In this document: one piece after another, positions 8,388 through 17,410 of the stretch | How the letters are laid out: every line of letters begins with the position of its first letter | Numbering within the stretch: the stretch's first letter is position 1 | Source: an uncultured Parabacteroides sp. | GTDB taxonomy: Bacteria > Bacteroidota > Bacteroidia > Bacteroidales > Tannerellaceae | Reading direction: 5' to 3' | NCBI GenBank assembly: GCA_900552465.1 | Contig: URZO01000061.1 | Location: forward strand, 1 to 26,794 | Length of the DNA stretch: 26,794 bases | Translations under genes and position numbers: made by a program | The notes under the pieces: generated by a model | The model's input: the letters and a program-made list of their open reading frames with translations, nothing else | The model's database searches: none | Told to the model about the DNA's origin: nothing

Positions 8388-8397
8388 TTCATTAGAT

Positions 8398-8778
8398 ATG
8401 AGAGAACACTTCCCGAACCAGTTCGAATGTAGAACGGCAAAGGCAGGTGAGGTTTTATGCAATACCGAAGACACCGGCAATGTGTTACTGTTTGTTTCGT
8501 CCGGCAAGGTGGCTGTCCTTAACAGGGAACAGGCCCCGGTCATAGAAGTAGACGAAGGATATTTTGCATTATTACCTGCCGAGAAATGCTTTATTGCCAA
8601 AGCTGTTACCCCGGCGCAGACCGTGCTTATGCAGGCCGGTCCACTCTCTGAAATGATAACGGACGACCCGGAATGGGATCCGGATCGTCCTGTGATACTC
8701 CCTATATTCCCATCTCTTGCCAAAACCCTATACCTGATGGAATATTATCAAAAGGAAAACCGAGTTCGGTTGAATTGA
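8398..8778 (+). CDS. Small protein like the N-terminal sensor half of AraC/Crp-type regulators
   Basis: 126 residues from ATG 8398, 10 bases after apbE. An upstream in-frame start at 8290 would overlap apbE by about 100 bases and is not needed. The first about 85 residues have the alternating short beta-strand pattern of a cupin-like jelly roll, with a VLLFVSSGKVAVL strand pair and EVDEGYFALLP, as in the ligand domains of Bacteroides AraC-like regulators. The C-terminal part ends in a helix (LAKTLYLMEYYQ) and then the frame stops; there is no helix-turn-helix, and the next 15 bases lead straight to the GH31 gene on the other strand. Either a stand-alone sensor or partner protein, or a regulator that lost its DNA-binding half. 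No specific ligand can be named. Confidence 0.55.
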   Translation: MREHFPNQFECRTAKAGEVLCNTEDTGNVLLFVSSGKVAVLNREQAPVIEVDEGYFALLPAEKCFIAKAVTPAQTVLMQAGPLSEMITDDPEWDPDRPVILPIFPSLAKTLYLMEYYQKENRVRLN

Positions 8779-8793
8779 ATGATTTATCATCAT

Positions 8794-11181
8794 TTAATTT
8801 ATTACGCAACTGACCTTGTCCGTTACATTATTCTGGTGCAGGGTGACGAGCACCTTGTTGTTGTCGCTGTATTGCCAGTCGGTTACGGGGACGTTGTTTA
8901 CCTGTACTTTGGTGGGGCACTGCGGGGCGTCGATCTCCAGTTCGTATGTCCGCGACCGGTACATGCCGTCGTAAGAGCCTTCTACCGGGAAGATGGTAAA
9001 CTCGGTCTTTTGTCCGTTTTGCCTGCACTCGAAGCGGGTCGCAGCGATCGCACCTGTTTCGTAGTTGTAGGTGAGGCCGTCGTCTTCATACATTATATAA
9101 GATGTGGTTCCTTTGGGGAAGACTTTCACCATTAATGTGTCCAGGGGCTTCTCGCCGATATACTGCATTTCTTTTTGGAACGGGATAATGGCTCCTTCGC
9201 GGACAAACAGCAGGCCGGCGCGGTTATCGGGGACCGTATGCTGCACTTCTCGCCCACCAGCCAGTTTCTCGCCTGTCCAGTAGTCGATCCAGTTGCCTTT
9301 CGGCAGGTAGATCGAGTCGCTGAATATGCTGACGAGGAAGTTCTCGCCGAACATATACTGATAGACCATATCATCCGTCTTGCGGTCGTCGGGGAACATC
9401 AACGGCATGGAACGGACGATCGGCATACCGGTCTGCGCTCCTTCCAGGGCTGCCGAATAGATATACGGCATGAGGGAGTAACGCAACTTCACATAGTCAC
9501 GGTAGATATTCTTTTCCTTTTCCGGGAAATAGAAGGGCTGGTGCAACGAGTACCAGCTGTTGATCTGCACCCAGGGCAGGAAGAGGCCGAAATGCAGGCT
9601 CTGCAATTCTTCGTCCTTATTCACATTCATCACATCGCAGGATGTGTTCATGAAACCGCTCATCCCGAGATTCAACTGGTCGAAGAGGGCGGTGCGCCCG
9701 CCTCCGTTATCACCGCTGGTCGAGGCGCTCCAATGCTGGGTTCCGGCCCATCCGGCGGTGTAATGGTGCCAGGAACGGCGTCCGGTATGCTTGCGGGTCA
9801 TCTTGTACATTTGTTTCGGGAGAAGGACTTGGTTCAGGTTATGCATTTCCTTATCCGTACGTCCGTTATAGTATTGGAAGTTCGGGTGTTCGTCGATCGT
9901 GCGGGCGGGGTCCAGCTTGAAACCGTCTACGCCGTTGTCCATAAAGTGGGTCAGGTGGTCCATCCAGTGTTCCAGCCCGGAAGTATCTTTTCCGGCAGCG
10001 GCGGCCAACGCGTCCTCTTCGGCGATGCTCAGGTCATATTCTTCGCACAGCCAAAGCCCCAGGTGATAGCCCATCCCATGCAGGCGGCCGATGAGGAGGC
10101 GGTGGTTCTCTTTCTTCGGATAGCGGGTCGAATCCCAATAGGCTTCTGCCGAGAACAGCTTATAGTTCCATTTCTTCTTGGTCGAAAAGTCGTAGCGTTT
10201 CTCCATCCACTGGGGTTCGAGCCAGAAGAGGTCGCAGGGTACGCCCATGTCGCGGAAACGGACGGCATCGTTCAGGATATCGAACTGGTTTTCGAGCATG
10301 TTCGGTCCGAAACATAAGCCGTACGCCCATTTCGGCAACAGGTAGGGCTTGCCGGTAATCGTGGTGTAATCGTTGATCACGTCGGGCATCGAATTGCCGA
10401 ACATCAGGTAAAAGTCGGCCTCGTCGGTCGTGTTATAGATAGAGAAGACGTCCGGCTGGTAGCTGCCGATATCGAAGAAGTTCTTACGTGTCGTATTGTT
10501 GAAGACGCCCCAGTTTTCGGAGCTGATCATAAAGGGCATCGGGATCTCGGTGTGCTGGTAGGTGGTCCACATACGAAGCAGTTCGCCGCGATGCTGAATA
10601 TGGTCGCGACTCGTGCTGCCGCCGCCATAGAAACGTTCACCGTCTTTGAGGGAGATGGAAAGGATGCTGGTGTTTTTATAGTCACCGGTTTCCGCCATGT
10701 CTTTAGATGATCCTTTGCTGCTATCGTCGCCGATGATCGTACCGTTGTTCGGCACTTTCATATCCTTATATTTGGCGTTGATCACTTTGCCCAGGTTCGT
10801 ACAGAGCGGATCGGCAGAAGTCAGAAAGACAGCTTTCTCGATAATCACCCGGCCCTTGCGGTCGGAGACGGTGATGGCTCCGGTCTTTTTGTCGACTTTC
10901 AGCCGGTAAGCGCCGGTCGATACTTCAAACTGCTGTTTGTTGTCTTTCGGGGAAACTGCAACCGGCTCCCAATCCGTTTTAATGATGCCGTAGCGTTGCA
11001 TCAATGACTCGGAAAAGGTTGGACGGGGCGTAATCCGTATCCGGAATATTCCATCCGTACATACCTCCACATTCATGTTCAGCCCGTTCTGCAACCGGAC
11101 GTCAAAGGTCTGTTTCTCATTTGCTGCAAAAACGGATTGCAGGAGAAACAGGCTTACAAGCAAATAGTAGATCTTTTTCAT
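8794..11181 (-). CDS. Secreted glycoside hydrolase family 31 enzyme
   Basis: 795 residues from ATG 11181; the frame extends three codons further to a TTG, but MKKIYYLLVSLFLLQSVFA is a clean signal peptide with cleavage near residue 20. Order: N-terminal beta-domain (about 25-270), (beta/alpha)8 barrel (about 280-620), C-terminal beta-domains. The nucleophile is Asp424 in DGFKLDPA and the acid/base Asp491 in STSGDN, the typical GH31 pair; FWLEPQW (319-325) lines the active site. The family contains alpha-glucosidases, alpha-xylosidases, alpha-galactosidases and others; subsite residues visible here do not fix which. Periplasmic or surface, expected to trim alpha-linked glycans. It stands alone with its own -7 box, not in an obvious SusC/SusD locus. 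Confidence 0.93.
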   Translation of the reverse strand: MKKIYYLLVSLFLLQSVFAANEKQTFDVRLQNGLNMNVEVCTDGIFRIRITPRPTFSESLMQRYGIIKTDWEPVAVSPKDNKQQFEVSTGAYRLKVDKKTGAITVSDRKGRVIIEKAVFLTSADPLCTNLGKVINAKYKDMKVPNNGTIIGDDSSKGSSKDMAETGDYKNTSILSISLKDGERFYGGGSTSRDHIQHRGELLRMWTTYQHTEIPMPFMISSENWGVFNNTTRKNFFDIGSYQPDVFSIYNTTDEADFYLMFGNSMPDVINDYTTITGKPYLLPKWAYGLCFGPNMLENQFDILNDAVRFRDMGVPCDLFWLEPQWMEKRYDFSTKKKWNYKLFSAEAYWDSTRYPKKENHRLLIGRLHGMGYHLGLWLCEEYDLSIAEEDALAAAAGKDTSGLEHWMDHLTHFMDNGVDGFKLDPARTIDEHPNFQYYNGRTDKEMHNLNQVLLPKQMYKMTRKHTGRRSWHHYTAGWAGTQHWSASTSGDNGGGRTALFDQLNLGMSGFMNTSCDVMNVNKDEELQSLHFGLFLPWVQINSWYSLHQPFYFPEKEKNIYRDYVKLRYSLMPYIYSAALEGAQTGMPIVRSMPLMFPDDRKTDDMVYQYMFGENFLVSIFSDSIYLPKGNWIDYWTGEKLAGGREVQHTVPDNRAGLLFVREGAIIPFQKEMQYIGEKPLDTLMVKVFPKGTTSYIMYEDDGLTYNYETGAIAATRFECRQNGQKTEFTIFPVEGSYDGMYRSRTYELEIDAPQCPTKVQVNNVPVTDWQYSDNNKVLVTLHQNNVTDKVSCVIN

Positions 11182-11202
11182 GATACTCAAAAGTTAATAC
11201 CA

Positions 11203-11210
11203 CAAAAGTA
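11203..11210 (-). promoter_or_regulatory. -7 box of the GH31 gene
   Basis: On the minus strand TACTTTTG fits TAnnTTTG and lies 21 bases upstream of the GH31 ATG. No good -33 TTTG is visible at the expected distance, so strength is uncertain. Confidence 0.5.
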
Positions 11211-11272
11211 CAGACTTCCTCTTTGCCTTACCTTCAATAAATCATCTTAAAACATAGAATTTTGTCAATTCT

Positions 11273-11857
11273 TTACAGCTTCTTCAGTTCCTGATAGAGA
11301 AGCCGGACCGGCAAGCCCATGACGTTATAGAAGCTGCCGTTGATGGCTTCGACCGCCACATATCCGATCCATTCCTGTATGCCGTAGCTGCCGGCTTTAT
11401 CGAAGGGATGGTACTTATCGACGTAGTAGGTGATCTCCTCGTCGTCCAACTCGGCAAAACAAACGGCCGACGCGGCAGAAAAAGAGACTGTTTTATCCTT
11501 TGTCATGATGCAAACGCCTGTTATAACCTCATGGACACGTCCAGATAGTTTCCGCAGCATGGCAATGGCGTCTTCACGGTCTTTCGGCTTGCCCATTATC
11601 TCATCAAAGGTCCACACGATCGTATCGGCTGTAATCAACAGCTCGTCGTCCGGCATTGTCGGGAGATAGGCTTCCGCCTTTTTCCGGGCCAGATAGACAG
11701 GGATGTCTTCCGCCTTCAATGTCTCCGGGTATGATTCGTCTATACCTGGAATCACCTGGACTTCAAAATCAATATCCAATCCCGCCAACAATTCACGCCG
11801 GCGGGGAGAATTGGATCCCAGGACGACCTTATATTTCTTTAAATTAGGTAATACCAT
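11273..11857 (-). CDS. maf: Maf-like nucleotide pyrophosphatase
   Basis: 194 residues, normal Maf length. Motifs: VVLGSNSPRRRELL (about 11-24, substrate-loop SxSPRR), GIDESYPETL, ITADTIVW with the catalytic ADT (77-79), MGKPKD (88-93) and SYGIQEWIG in the C-terminal third. The family hydrolyses nucleoside triphosphates such as dTTP, UTP or modified pyrimidines to monophosphates plus pyrophosphate and is linked to septum control and nucleotide cleaning; the residues visible suit the YhdE-type dTTP/UTP subgroup, an inference. It is the last gene of the nitroreductase > DUF2520 > kdsC > maf run, separated from kdsC by 38 AT-rich bases containing a 7-base tandem repeat. Cytoplasmic. Confidence 0.94.
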   Translation of the reverse strand: MVLPNLKKYKVVLGSNSPRRRELLAGLDIDFEVQVIPGIDESYPETLKAEDIPVYLARKKAEAYLPTMPDDELLITADTIVWTFDEIMGKPKDREDAIAMLRKLSGRVHEVITGVCIMTKDKTVSFSAASAVCFAELDDEEITYYVDKYHPFDKAGSYGIQEWIGYVAVEAINGSFYNVMGLPVRLLYQELKKL

Positions 11858-11862
11858 ATCTC

Positions 11863-11890
11863 ATAATTCATAATTCACAATTCATAAATC
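11863..11890. repeat. Four 7-base tandem units between kdsC and maf
   Basis: CATAATT, CATAATT, CACAATT and CATAAAT follow one another without gaps. Similar AATTATGAATTATGA runs are, to my knowledge, common spacers in Bacteroidales genomes. Here they fill the only sizeable gap in the four-gene cluster and put an AT-rich stretch just ahead of the maf start. Confidence 0.8.
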
Positions 11891-11895
11891 CTCTC

Positions 11896-12417
11896 TTACC
11901 AGCCGAAAGCCTCGTCTCCCATCCAGTGGCCCTGGGCCTTCATCGTCTGTTCGATTACATCACGGGCAACACCTTCCCCCCCATTTTTATGGGAAATGTA
12001 TTTGGCGATGCGCTTGATCTCCGGCGCAGCATCGGCTGGCGCAACAGGCAAACCGACCAACTGCATCACTTCGTAATCAGGGATATCATCGCCGGCGTAC
12101 ATCACTTCTTCGGGCTGCAATCCGGTCTTTGCCAGAAAATCCCGGTAATCGTGGACCTTAACGGCGCTCTTCATATATATATGGGTAATACCCAGGCGGG
12201 AAAAGCGGATCTTCACCGCTTCCGTGTAGCCGCCGGTAATAATCGCAACCTGATACCCCTTCTTGACGGCAAGCTGCAAGGCATAGCCATCCTTTATATT
12301 GACTGTACGCATGGGGTCGCCGTTCGGATGCAACGAAACCACGTCGCACGACAGCACACCATCCACATCAAAGACAAATGCTTTTATCTTACTTAAATCA
12401 TAATTGATACTACTCAT
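11896..12417 (-). CDS. kdsC: 3-deoxy-D-manno-octulosonate 8-phosphate phosphatase (KdsC-like HAD)
   Basis: 173 residues, the length of KdsC-type C0 HAD phosphatases without a cap domain. HAD motif I is FDVDGVL with nucleophile Asp17 and Asp19, motif II IITGG (59-63), motif III Lys around 83-87, and motif IV AGDDIPD (108-114). It removes phosphate from KDO 8-P, feeding KDO into the lipopolysaccharide inner core; the enzyme is cytoplasmic and usually a tetramer. Its ATG (12417-12415) overlaps the stop of the upstream DUF2520-like gene in an ATGA arrangement, so translation is coupled. The same gene order is familiar in Bacteroidales, which raises confidence. Confidence 0.92.
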   Translation of the reverse strand: MSSINYDLSKIKAFVFDVDGVLSCDVVSLHPNGDPMRTVNIKDGYALQLAVKKGYQVAIITGGYTEAVKIRFSRLGITHIYMKSAVKVHDYRDFLAKTGLQPEEVMYAGDDIPDYEVMQLVGLPVAPADAAPEIKRIAKYISHKNGGEGVARDVIEQTMKAQGHWMGDEAFGW

Positions 12418-13178
12418 ATTTGTGCCTCCTTATGTATGCTTTGGCTGATCTGCCGGTAGATCGACCTCATATCGGGATCGGCCAGCATGGCCAGGTGTTT
12501 ATTGATTACATTTTCGTCATAGCGGATAGCCGGACCGGTCTGCGCCTTGGCGGGCGTCATCGTATGTACTTTGGCTGCCGTCTCATCGATAAGCGGCAGG
12601 AGGACATCGGCCGGGATCTCCTGCTCCTGCAGTATCTTAACAGCCAGCGCATAAATATGGTTGGTGAAGTTACAGGCAAAGACGGCGGCCAGATGAAGGC
12701 TCTTGCGTTTATCGGACGGCAGGAAACGGATGTTTCCGGAAAGCTGTCCGGCTATCTGTTGCAGTTTGCCGGCATTCTCCGGCGTATTGGCTTCCAAGAA
12801 AAAGGGAATCACGCTGAAGTCTACGGGGCGCGTTTTACTAAAGGTTTGCAAGGGATAGATGACGCCATAGTCGGCAGTATATCCGTTGAAGACATCCATC
12901 GGCATGCTGCCTGCCGTATGTACCCATAATCCGCGGTTGGGCCTGATCCGGGCGATCACATCTGCCAGTACCGTGTCTTTCAGGGAAAAGACATACAGGT
13001 CGGCATCCGTATCGACCTCTTCGGGAATAGTTGTCCAGGGGCAGCCCAACTGAGCAGCCAACCGTTCGGCGTTCTCCGGCGTATGGCTATAAACCTGTCC
13101 GATCTCCATTCCTTTTCGGTGCATTTCGAGCGAGAGGCGGGTCGCCAGGTTGCCGGAGCCTAAAAAAATAATCTTCAT
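12414..13178 (-). CDS. DUF2520 / Rossmann-like NAD(P)-binding protein
   Basis: 254 residues from ATG 13178, chosen because MKIIFLGSGNLATRL begins a Rossmann beta-strand at once and the ATG overlaps the nitroreductase stop (ATGA); the frame itself extends 20 codons further, but those residues lie inside the nitroreductase gene. N-terminal half: nucleotide-binding fold with the GSGNLA loop (7-12) and a VHTAGSMPMDVF segment. C-terminal half: helical DUF2520 domain with CNFTNHIYALA and a final helix pair. It resembles ketopantoate-reductase or pyrroline-carboxylate-reductase-like proteins, but no substrate is established. The tight coupling to nitroreductase and kdsC suggests shared expression, not necessarily a shared pathway. 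Confidence 0.88.
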   Translation of the reverse strand: MKIIFLGSGNLATRLSLEMHRKGMEIGQVYSHTPENAERLAAQLGCPWTTIPEEVDTDADLYVFSLKDTVLADVIARIRPNRGLWVHTAGSMPMDVFNGYTADYGVIYPLQTFSKTRPVDFSVIPFFLEANTPENAGKLQQIAGQLSGNIRFLPSDKRKSLHLAAVFACNFTNHIYALAVKILQEQEIPADVLLPLIDETAAKVHTMTPAKAQTGPAIRYDENVINKHLAMLADPDMRSIYRQISQSIHKEAQI

Positions 13179-13735
13179 GCTTCTTCCGGTCCGTTTTCGC
13201 CCGGCATGGGATATGAGCCTAAATGTATCTTTTCCCATTGCAGGTGGGATTCGTCAAACGGTTTCCGTTCCTGGTCCTTATATCCGAAACCGATAATCGA
13301 AAGGACTTCCAACTGATAGGGGATATTCAGCAGGCCGCGCACATACTGGGCGGCATCCGCATCGTCTTCCGTCTGGCGGTTCCGGATCTGGCACCAGCAG
13401 CTACCCAACCCGAGATCTTCGGCCTGCAACTGCATGTAAATCGAGGCGACAGAGGCGTCTTCCACCCAAACGTCGCTTTCCATCACATTCGCCAATACCA
13501 CGACTGCCAGCGCACAATCTTTCAGGAAGGCTGCTCCCACCGGTTTGCATTCCGACAGTTTTGCCAACATCTCTTTGTCTTCCACGACAACAAACTGCCA
13601 GGGGTTCTTCCGCTTGGAGGCGGGCGCCATCAAGGCGGCTTTCAATATCGTTTCCACCTGTTCCGGACTCAACAACTGGTCCGTAAACTTACGGGTACTT
13701 CTTCTGTTTTTTATTAATGATGAGAAACTTTCCAT
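13175..13735 (-). CDS. Nitroreductase-family FMN oxidoreductase
   Basis: 186 residues. The N-terminus holds the FMN-phosphate Arg cluster NRRSTRKFTD (10-19), followed by APASKRKNPWQFVVVED (about 37-53), which binds the ribityl chain, and a C-terminal IIGFGYKDQERKPFDES stretch (about 151-167) typical of the family. It should be a cytoplasmic homodimer using NAD(P)H; physiological substrates (nitro compounds, quinones, flavin) cannot be distinguished. First gene of the coupled minus-strand cluster, with a well-formed promoter (13803-13772) upstream, divergent from the TSUP permease. Confidence 0.93.
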   Translation of the reverse strand: MESFSSLIKNRRSTRKFTDQLLSPEQVETILKAALMAPASKRKNPWQFVVVEDKEMLAKLSECKPVGAAFLKDCALAVVVLANVMESDVWVEDASVASIYMQLQAEDLGLGSCWCQIRNRQTEDDADAAQYVRGLLNIPYQLEVLSIIGFGYKDQERKPFDESHLQWEKIHLGSYPMPGENGPEEA

Positions 13736-13771
13736 TTTATCTTTTACTTATATATATTGTGAAACAGATAA

Positions 13772-13803
13772 CAAAGGTAATTATTTAGCTGAAAAAGAAC
13801 AAA
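13772..13803 (-). promoter_or_regulatory. Promoter of the nitroreductase-DUF2520-kdsC-maf cluster
   Basis: Minus strand: TTTG (13803-13800), 20 bases, then TACCTTTG (13779-13772), matching the Bacteroidota -33/-7 pair. It lies 37 bases upstream of the nitroreductase ATG. Confidence 0.75.
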
Positions 13804-13822
13804 AGAATGAACAAACAACTAT

Positions 13823-13830
13823 TACCTTTG
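13823..13830 (+). promoter_or_regulatory. -7 box of the TSUP permease gene
   Basis: TACCTTTG, 34 bases before ATG 13865. The -33 element is poor. The same octamer serves the divergent nitroreductase promoter 44 bases away, so the two transcription units share a short regulatory region. Confidence 0.6.
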
Positions 13831-13864
13831 CGGCATCAAATCGTTAAATGTAAAATAAGGAACA

Positions 13865-14617
13865 ATGGATTTCTCAATCTGGATGCAATCTCCCTCCGAC
13901 TGGTCGATACTGTTCATATCGGCATTACTAATCGGAATATCCAAGACCGGGATTCAGGGGATCAGCATGCTTGCAGTCCCCCTGATGGCGATCAACTTCG
14001 GAGCTAAACCCTCTACCGGGCTGGTTTTACCGATCTTGTGCATGGCGGATTTAGTAGCCGTCCTCTATTACCGGAGAATAGCCGAGTGGAAATATGTACT
14101 TAAACTGTTGCCGTCAGCGCTGGCTGGTTTTGCCGTTGCCTTGCTGGTCGACCGGCTTATTCCGCCGGAAGGGTTCAAACGCCTGATGGGCGCCTGCCTG
14201 TTCGCGGTATTGATTATCATGTTCTGGTCTGAATGGAAAGGCAAGGATAACAAACTTTCGGCTTGTTGGTGGTACGGCCCCGCTTTCGGGTTATTGGGCG
14301 GTTTCACGACAATGATCGGCAATGCTGCCGGGCCGGTCATGGCCATCTATCTGCTGTCGGTCAAGATGCCCAAGATTAACTTTATCGGGACGAACGCCTG
14401 GTTTTTCCTCGTCATCAACTATTTAAAGATACCGGTACAAGTGCTTGCCTGGGATAACATAACGGTAACGACTCTTATGCTGGACCTGTGCACACTTCCT
14501 TTCGTTATTATCGGAGGCGTTTTGGGCATCGCATTAGTCAAGAAACTTCCGGAGAAGGAATTCCGCTACTTCACGACGGCGGTGACCTGCGTGTCCGTGT
14601 TTATGTTACTGATATAG
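13865..14617 (+). CDS. TSUP (TauE/SafE) family membrane transporter
   Basis: 250 residues with seven to eight predicted membrane helices in two halves. N-terminal ISALLIGISKTGIQGISMLAVPL (about 18-40) and the second-half GFTTMIGNAAGPVMAIYLLS (about 145-165) are the paired family motifs. TSUP proteins move sulfite, sulfonates or other organic anions across the inner membrane; substrate is not readable here. The start ATG follows a -7 box by 34 bases. It is divergent from the nitroreductase and 82 bases ahead of the TonB-dependent receptor, with which it may or may not share a transcript. Confidence 0.9.
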   Translation: MDFSIWMQSPSDWSILFISALLIGISKTGIQGISMLAVPLMAINFGAKPSTGLVLPILCMADLVAVLYYRRIAEWKYVLKLLPSALAGFAVALLVDRLIPPEGFKRLMGACLFAVLIIMFWSEWKGKDNKLSACWWYGPAFGLLGGFTTMIGNAAGPVMAIYLLSVKMPKINFIGTNAWFFLVINYLKIPVQVLAWDNITVTTLMLDLCTLPFVIIGGVLGIALVKKLPEKEFRYFTTAVTCVSVFMLLI

Positions 14618-14699
14618 TAACTATTTTGCCAAGTAAACAATTCAGGCGGAAAATAAATCCTTATTTCCTGCGTTAGTAAAGCTATAACTATAATAGATT

Positions 14700-17105
14700 A
14701 TGAAGATTCGTGCAATAGCTGCGCTACTATTTATATTATTTTCGATCAGTGCTTTCGGACAGGGACGTGCCAAAATCAGCGGTTATGTCCGCGATGCAGA
14801 CGGCAACCCGCTCGACCTGGTCAATATCCGGGTAAAGAACACCCTGAACGGAACGATGAGTAATGAAAAAGGCCACTACTCACTCTCGGTTGCGACCGGA
14901 GACTCGGTCACGCTTATCTATTCATGCCTGGGCTACAACAAGGCAGAACGGATTATTCCACAGGTCACCAAAGACATGCGGCTCAATGTCCAGATGAACT
15001 ATACCTCCATCGAACTGGGAGAAGTCACCACCACCGCAATCCGCAAACAGACAACAACCCTTGAAACGCTGAATGCCGACCGTGTGAAGTTGCTCCCCGA
15101 CCCTGCCGGCGGAAGCATCGAAAGTCTGGTCGTTACGTTTGCCGGCGTCTCCTCCAACAATGAATTAAGTTCGCAATACTCGGTCCGGGGCGGAAGTTAC
15201 GACGAAAACATCGTCTATGTCAACGGCCTGGAAGTGTTCCGTCCGCTCCTGATCCGTTCCGGACAGCAGGAAGGGCTCAGTTTCATCAATCCGGACCTGA
15301 CGGAATCCGTCAATTTCTCTGCCGGCGGGTTCGAAGCACGTTATGGAGACAAGATGAGTTCCGTGTTGGACATCACGTATAAGAAGCCTAAAATGTTTGA
15401 AGGTTCCGCATCTGCCAGCCTGTTAGGGGCCAATGCATACATCGGAAGTTCATCGGGCAAATTCACCCAGGTGACCGGTTTCCGTTACAAGACTGGCCGT
15501 TCTCTCTTGAAGACGACCGATACGGATGCCGAATACGACCCGAACTTCATCGACCTGCAGACCTATATCACCTACCAACTTGCCCCGAAATGGGAAATAA
15601 ACTTCCTGGGAAACCTGGCCATCAACAAGTTCACATTCATTCCACATACACGTGAGACATCTTTCGGCACAGCCACCAATGCAAAGAAGTTCACGGTATA
15701 TATGAACGGACAGGAACGGGACAGGTTCGAGACTCTCTTCGGAGCGCTGACGTTGAAACACAACCTGAACGAACATACGGAATTGGGCCTGCAAGCCTCT
15801 GCCTTCACCAGTAAAGAAGAGGAAGGATACGACATCGCCGGTGATTACTGGCTGGGAGACGCCGCCGAAGAAAACAGCGGAGATATGCAGGAATTATCCG
15901 TAGCCCGCTATAACGAGCATGCCCGCAACCGGTTACATTCGAACATCATGAATGTCGGCCACTACGGAATTGCCCGCATCAAAAACAACACGCTGAAATG
16001 GGGCGCAACGGTGCAGATGGAGAAAATAAACGATAAAATCAGCGAATGGGAGAAAAGGGACTCTGCCGGCTACTCGCTTCCGCAAGGAGGCGGTACGGTG
16101 AATGTGATTGCCAACCTGTTCTCTGACAACAAGCTGGAAAGCACGCGCATCTCCGGTTACCTGCAGGATGTACTCAAGTTCCGTACCAAACAAGGATTGT
16201 TCACATTGGTAGGCGGCGTACGCGGCAGCTATTGGAGCTATAATAAGGAATTTATATTCAGCCCGCGCGTTTCGCTCGGGTTCATTCCGAACTTCGACCA
16301 GAACCTGACTTTCCGCCTGGCTTCCGGTCTGTACTACCAGTCTCCGTTCTACAAGGAACTGCGCACCACCGTACAGGACGAATACGGCAACAGCATCATC
16401 CAGCTGAACGAAAATCTGAAATCCCAACGCTCCATACATGTCATCGCCGGAGGTGATTACACCTTCCGGGCATCGGGCCGTAACTTCAAACTCAGTGCCG
16501 ATATGTATTACAAAAAACTGGACGACCTGAATCCCTATACCGTAGACAACGTAAAAATCCGTTACTACGGAGAGAACTGCGCCAAGGGCCATGCGATGGG
16601 ACTCGATGTCAAATTCTTCGGAGAGTTTGTTCCGGGCACAGACTCCTGGATCAGCTTCTCGCTGATGAAGGCGGAACAGAGCATCCGGGGCAGCAAATAT
16701 GTCCCGATGCCGAACAGCCAAGGATATAACGTATCGGTCTTTTTCCAGGATTATTTCCCCGGCTACAAGCGTGTCAAGCTGAACCTGAAAGGCGTATTGT
16801 CAGGCGGCCTTCCCGTCACAGCCCCCCGTACGGGCTATGAAGACGGCTATTTCCGCACACCAGCCTACAAGCGCGTAGACCTGGGTTTCTCTTACCAGCT
16901 TGCCGGCGGAACGGATGCGATCATGGACCGGGGCTTCTTTCGCAACCTGAAGAACATCTGGCTCGGACTCGACGTGTTCAACCTGTTCGATATTAAAAAC
17001 ACAAGTTCCTATTATTGGATCACGAACATCGACAACCATCAATACGCAATCCCGAATTACCTGACCGGACGCCAGCTGAACGTCCGCCTTATTGTCGACT
17101 TCTAA
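14700..17105 (+). CDS. TonB-dependent outer-membrane receptor with CarboxypepD_reg-like domain
   Basis: 801 residues. Signal peptide 1-20 (MKIRAIAALLFILFSISAFG), a CarboxypepD_reg-like beta-sandwich (about 25-107, KISGYVRDADGNPL... to LNVQMNY), a plug domain (about 115-235, including YSVRGGSYDENIVYVNG-LE and the GGFEARYGDKMSSVLDI segment), then a 22-strand type barrel to the end. The last residue is Phe, as expected for barrel insertion by BAM. Shorter than SusC-type receptors (about 1000 residues), and no SusD gene follows, so it is likely a non-Sus importer (metal complex, cofactor, or small ligand). Convergent with GH43 across a 554-base spacer. No ligand is suggested by the neighbours. 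Confidence 0.93.
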   Translation: MKIRAIAALLFILFSISAFGQGRAKISGYVRDADGNPLDLVNIRVKNTLNGTMSNEKGHYSLSVATGDSVTLIYSCLGYNKAERIIPQVTKDMRLNVQMNYTSIELGEVTTTAIRKQTTTLETLNADRVKLLPDPAGGSIESLVVTFAGVSSNNELSSQYSVRGGSYDENIVYVNGLEVFRPLLIRSGQQEGLSFINPDLTESVNFSAGGFEARYGDKMSSVLDITYKKPKMFEGSASASLLGANAYIGSSSGKFTQVTGFRYKTGRSLLKTTDTDAEYDPNFIDLQTYITYQLAPKWEINFLGNLAINKFTFIPHTRETSFGTATNAKKFTVYMNGQERDRFETLFGALTLKHNLNEHTELGLQASAFTSKEEEGYDIAGDYWLGDAAEENSGDMQELSVARYNEHARNRLHSNIMNVGHYGIARIKNNTLKWGATVQMEKINDKISEWEKRDSAGYSLPQGGGTVNVIANLFSDNKLESTRISGYLQDVLKFRTKQGLFTLVGGVRGSYWSYNKEFIFSPRVSLGFIPNFDQNLTFRLASGLYYQSPFYKELRTTVQDEYGNSIIQLNENLKSQRSIHVIAGGDYTFRASGRNFKLSADMYYKKLDDLNPYTVDNVKIRYYGENCAKGHAMGLDVKFFGEFVPGTDSWISFSLMKAEQSIRGSKYVPMPNSQGYNVSVFFQDYFPGYKRVKLNLKGVLSGGLPVTAPRTGYEDGYFRTPAYKRVDLGFSYQLAGGTDAIMDRGFFRNLKNIWLGLDVFNLFDIKNTSSYYWITNIDNHQYAIPNYLTGRQLNVRLIVDF

Positions 17106-17410
17106 AAAAGCGAGAAGCAGGAGGGAAAACTCACAGATAAATTATTTACAATAACCCCTTTTTCGGCGGTTTTTCTATTTCGTCCGAAATCTTGATCCAT
17201 TTTGAATTGACTCTTTTCACGGTTTAAGCCTTCCTTTCTGACAACAAGAAAAACGAGGTGCGCAGTCCGTTTCGAAAAATATGCAATTTGATTATCGGAA
17301 GGCATAAATGACGGCAAAGTGATAAACCTTAACTCCCGTAGAATCGATTATTTCAAAATAAAACGGACGGTGTCCCCAATATTCCAAAGAAGTTTTAGGG
17401 CCTTGTCGCC

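Noticed and set aside
8290..8397. Upstream extension of the sensor-like gene
   Set aside because: The added residues lie inside apbE in another frame and are unlike the rest of the protein; ATG 8398 is sufficient.
9175..10317. 380-codon plus-strand frame opposite the GH31 gene
   Set aside because: It is the shadow of a well-defined GH31 gene. The residues lack any domain pattern and the codon bias belongs to the other strand.
15933..16721. 262-codon minus-strand frame inside the TonB receptor gene
   Set aside because: Shadow of the receptor gene, without recognisable motifs or a promoter.
17102..17317. 71-codon minus-strand frame 3' of the TonB receptor
   Set aside because: Overlaps the receptor stop, has no start context or promoter, and no protein-like pattern; not enough to call a gene.
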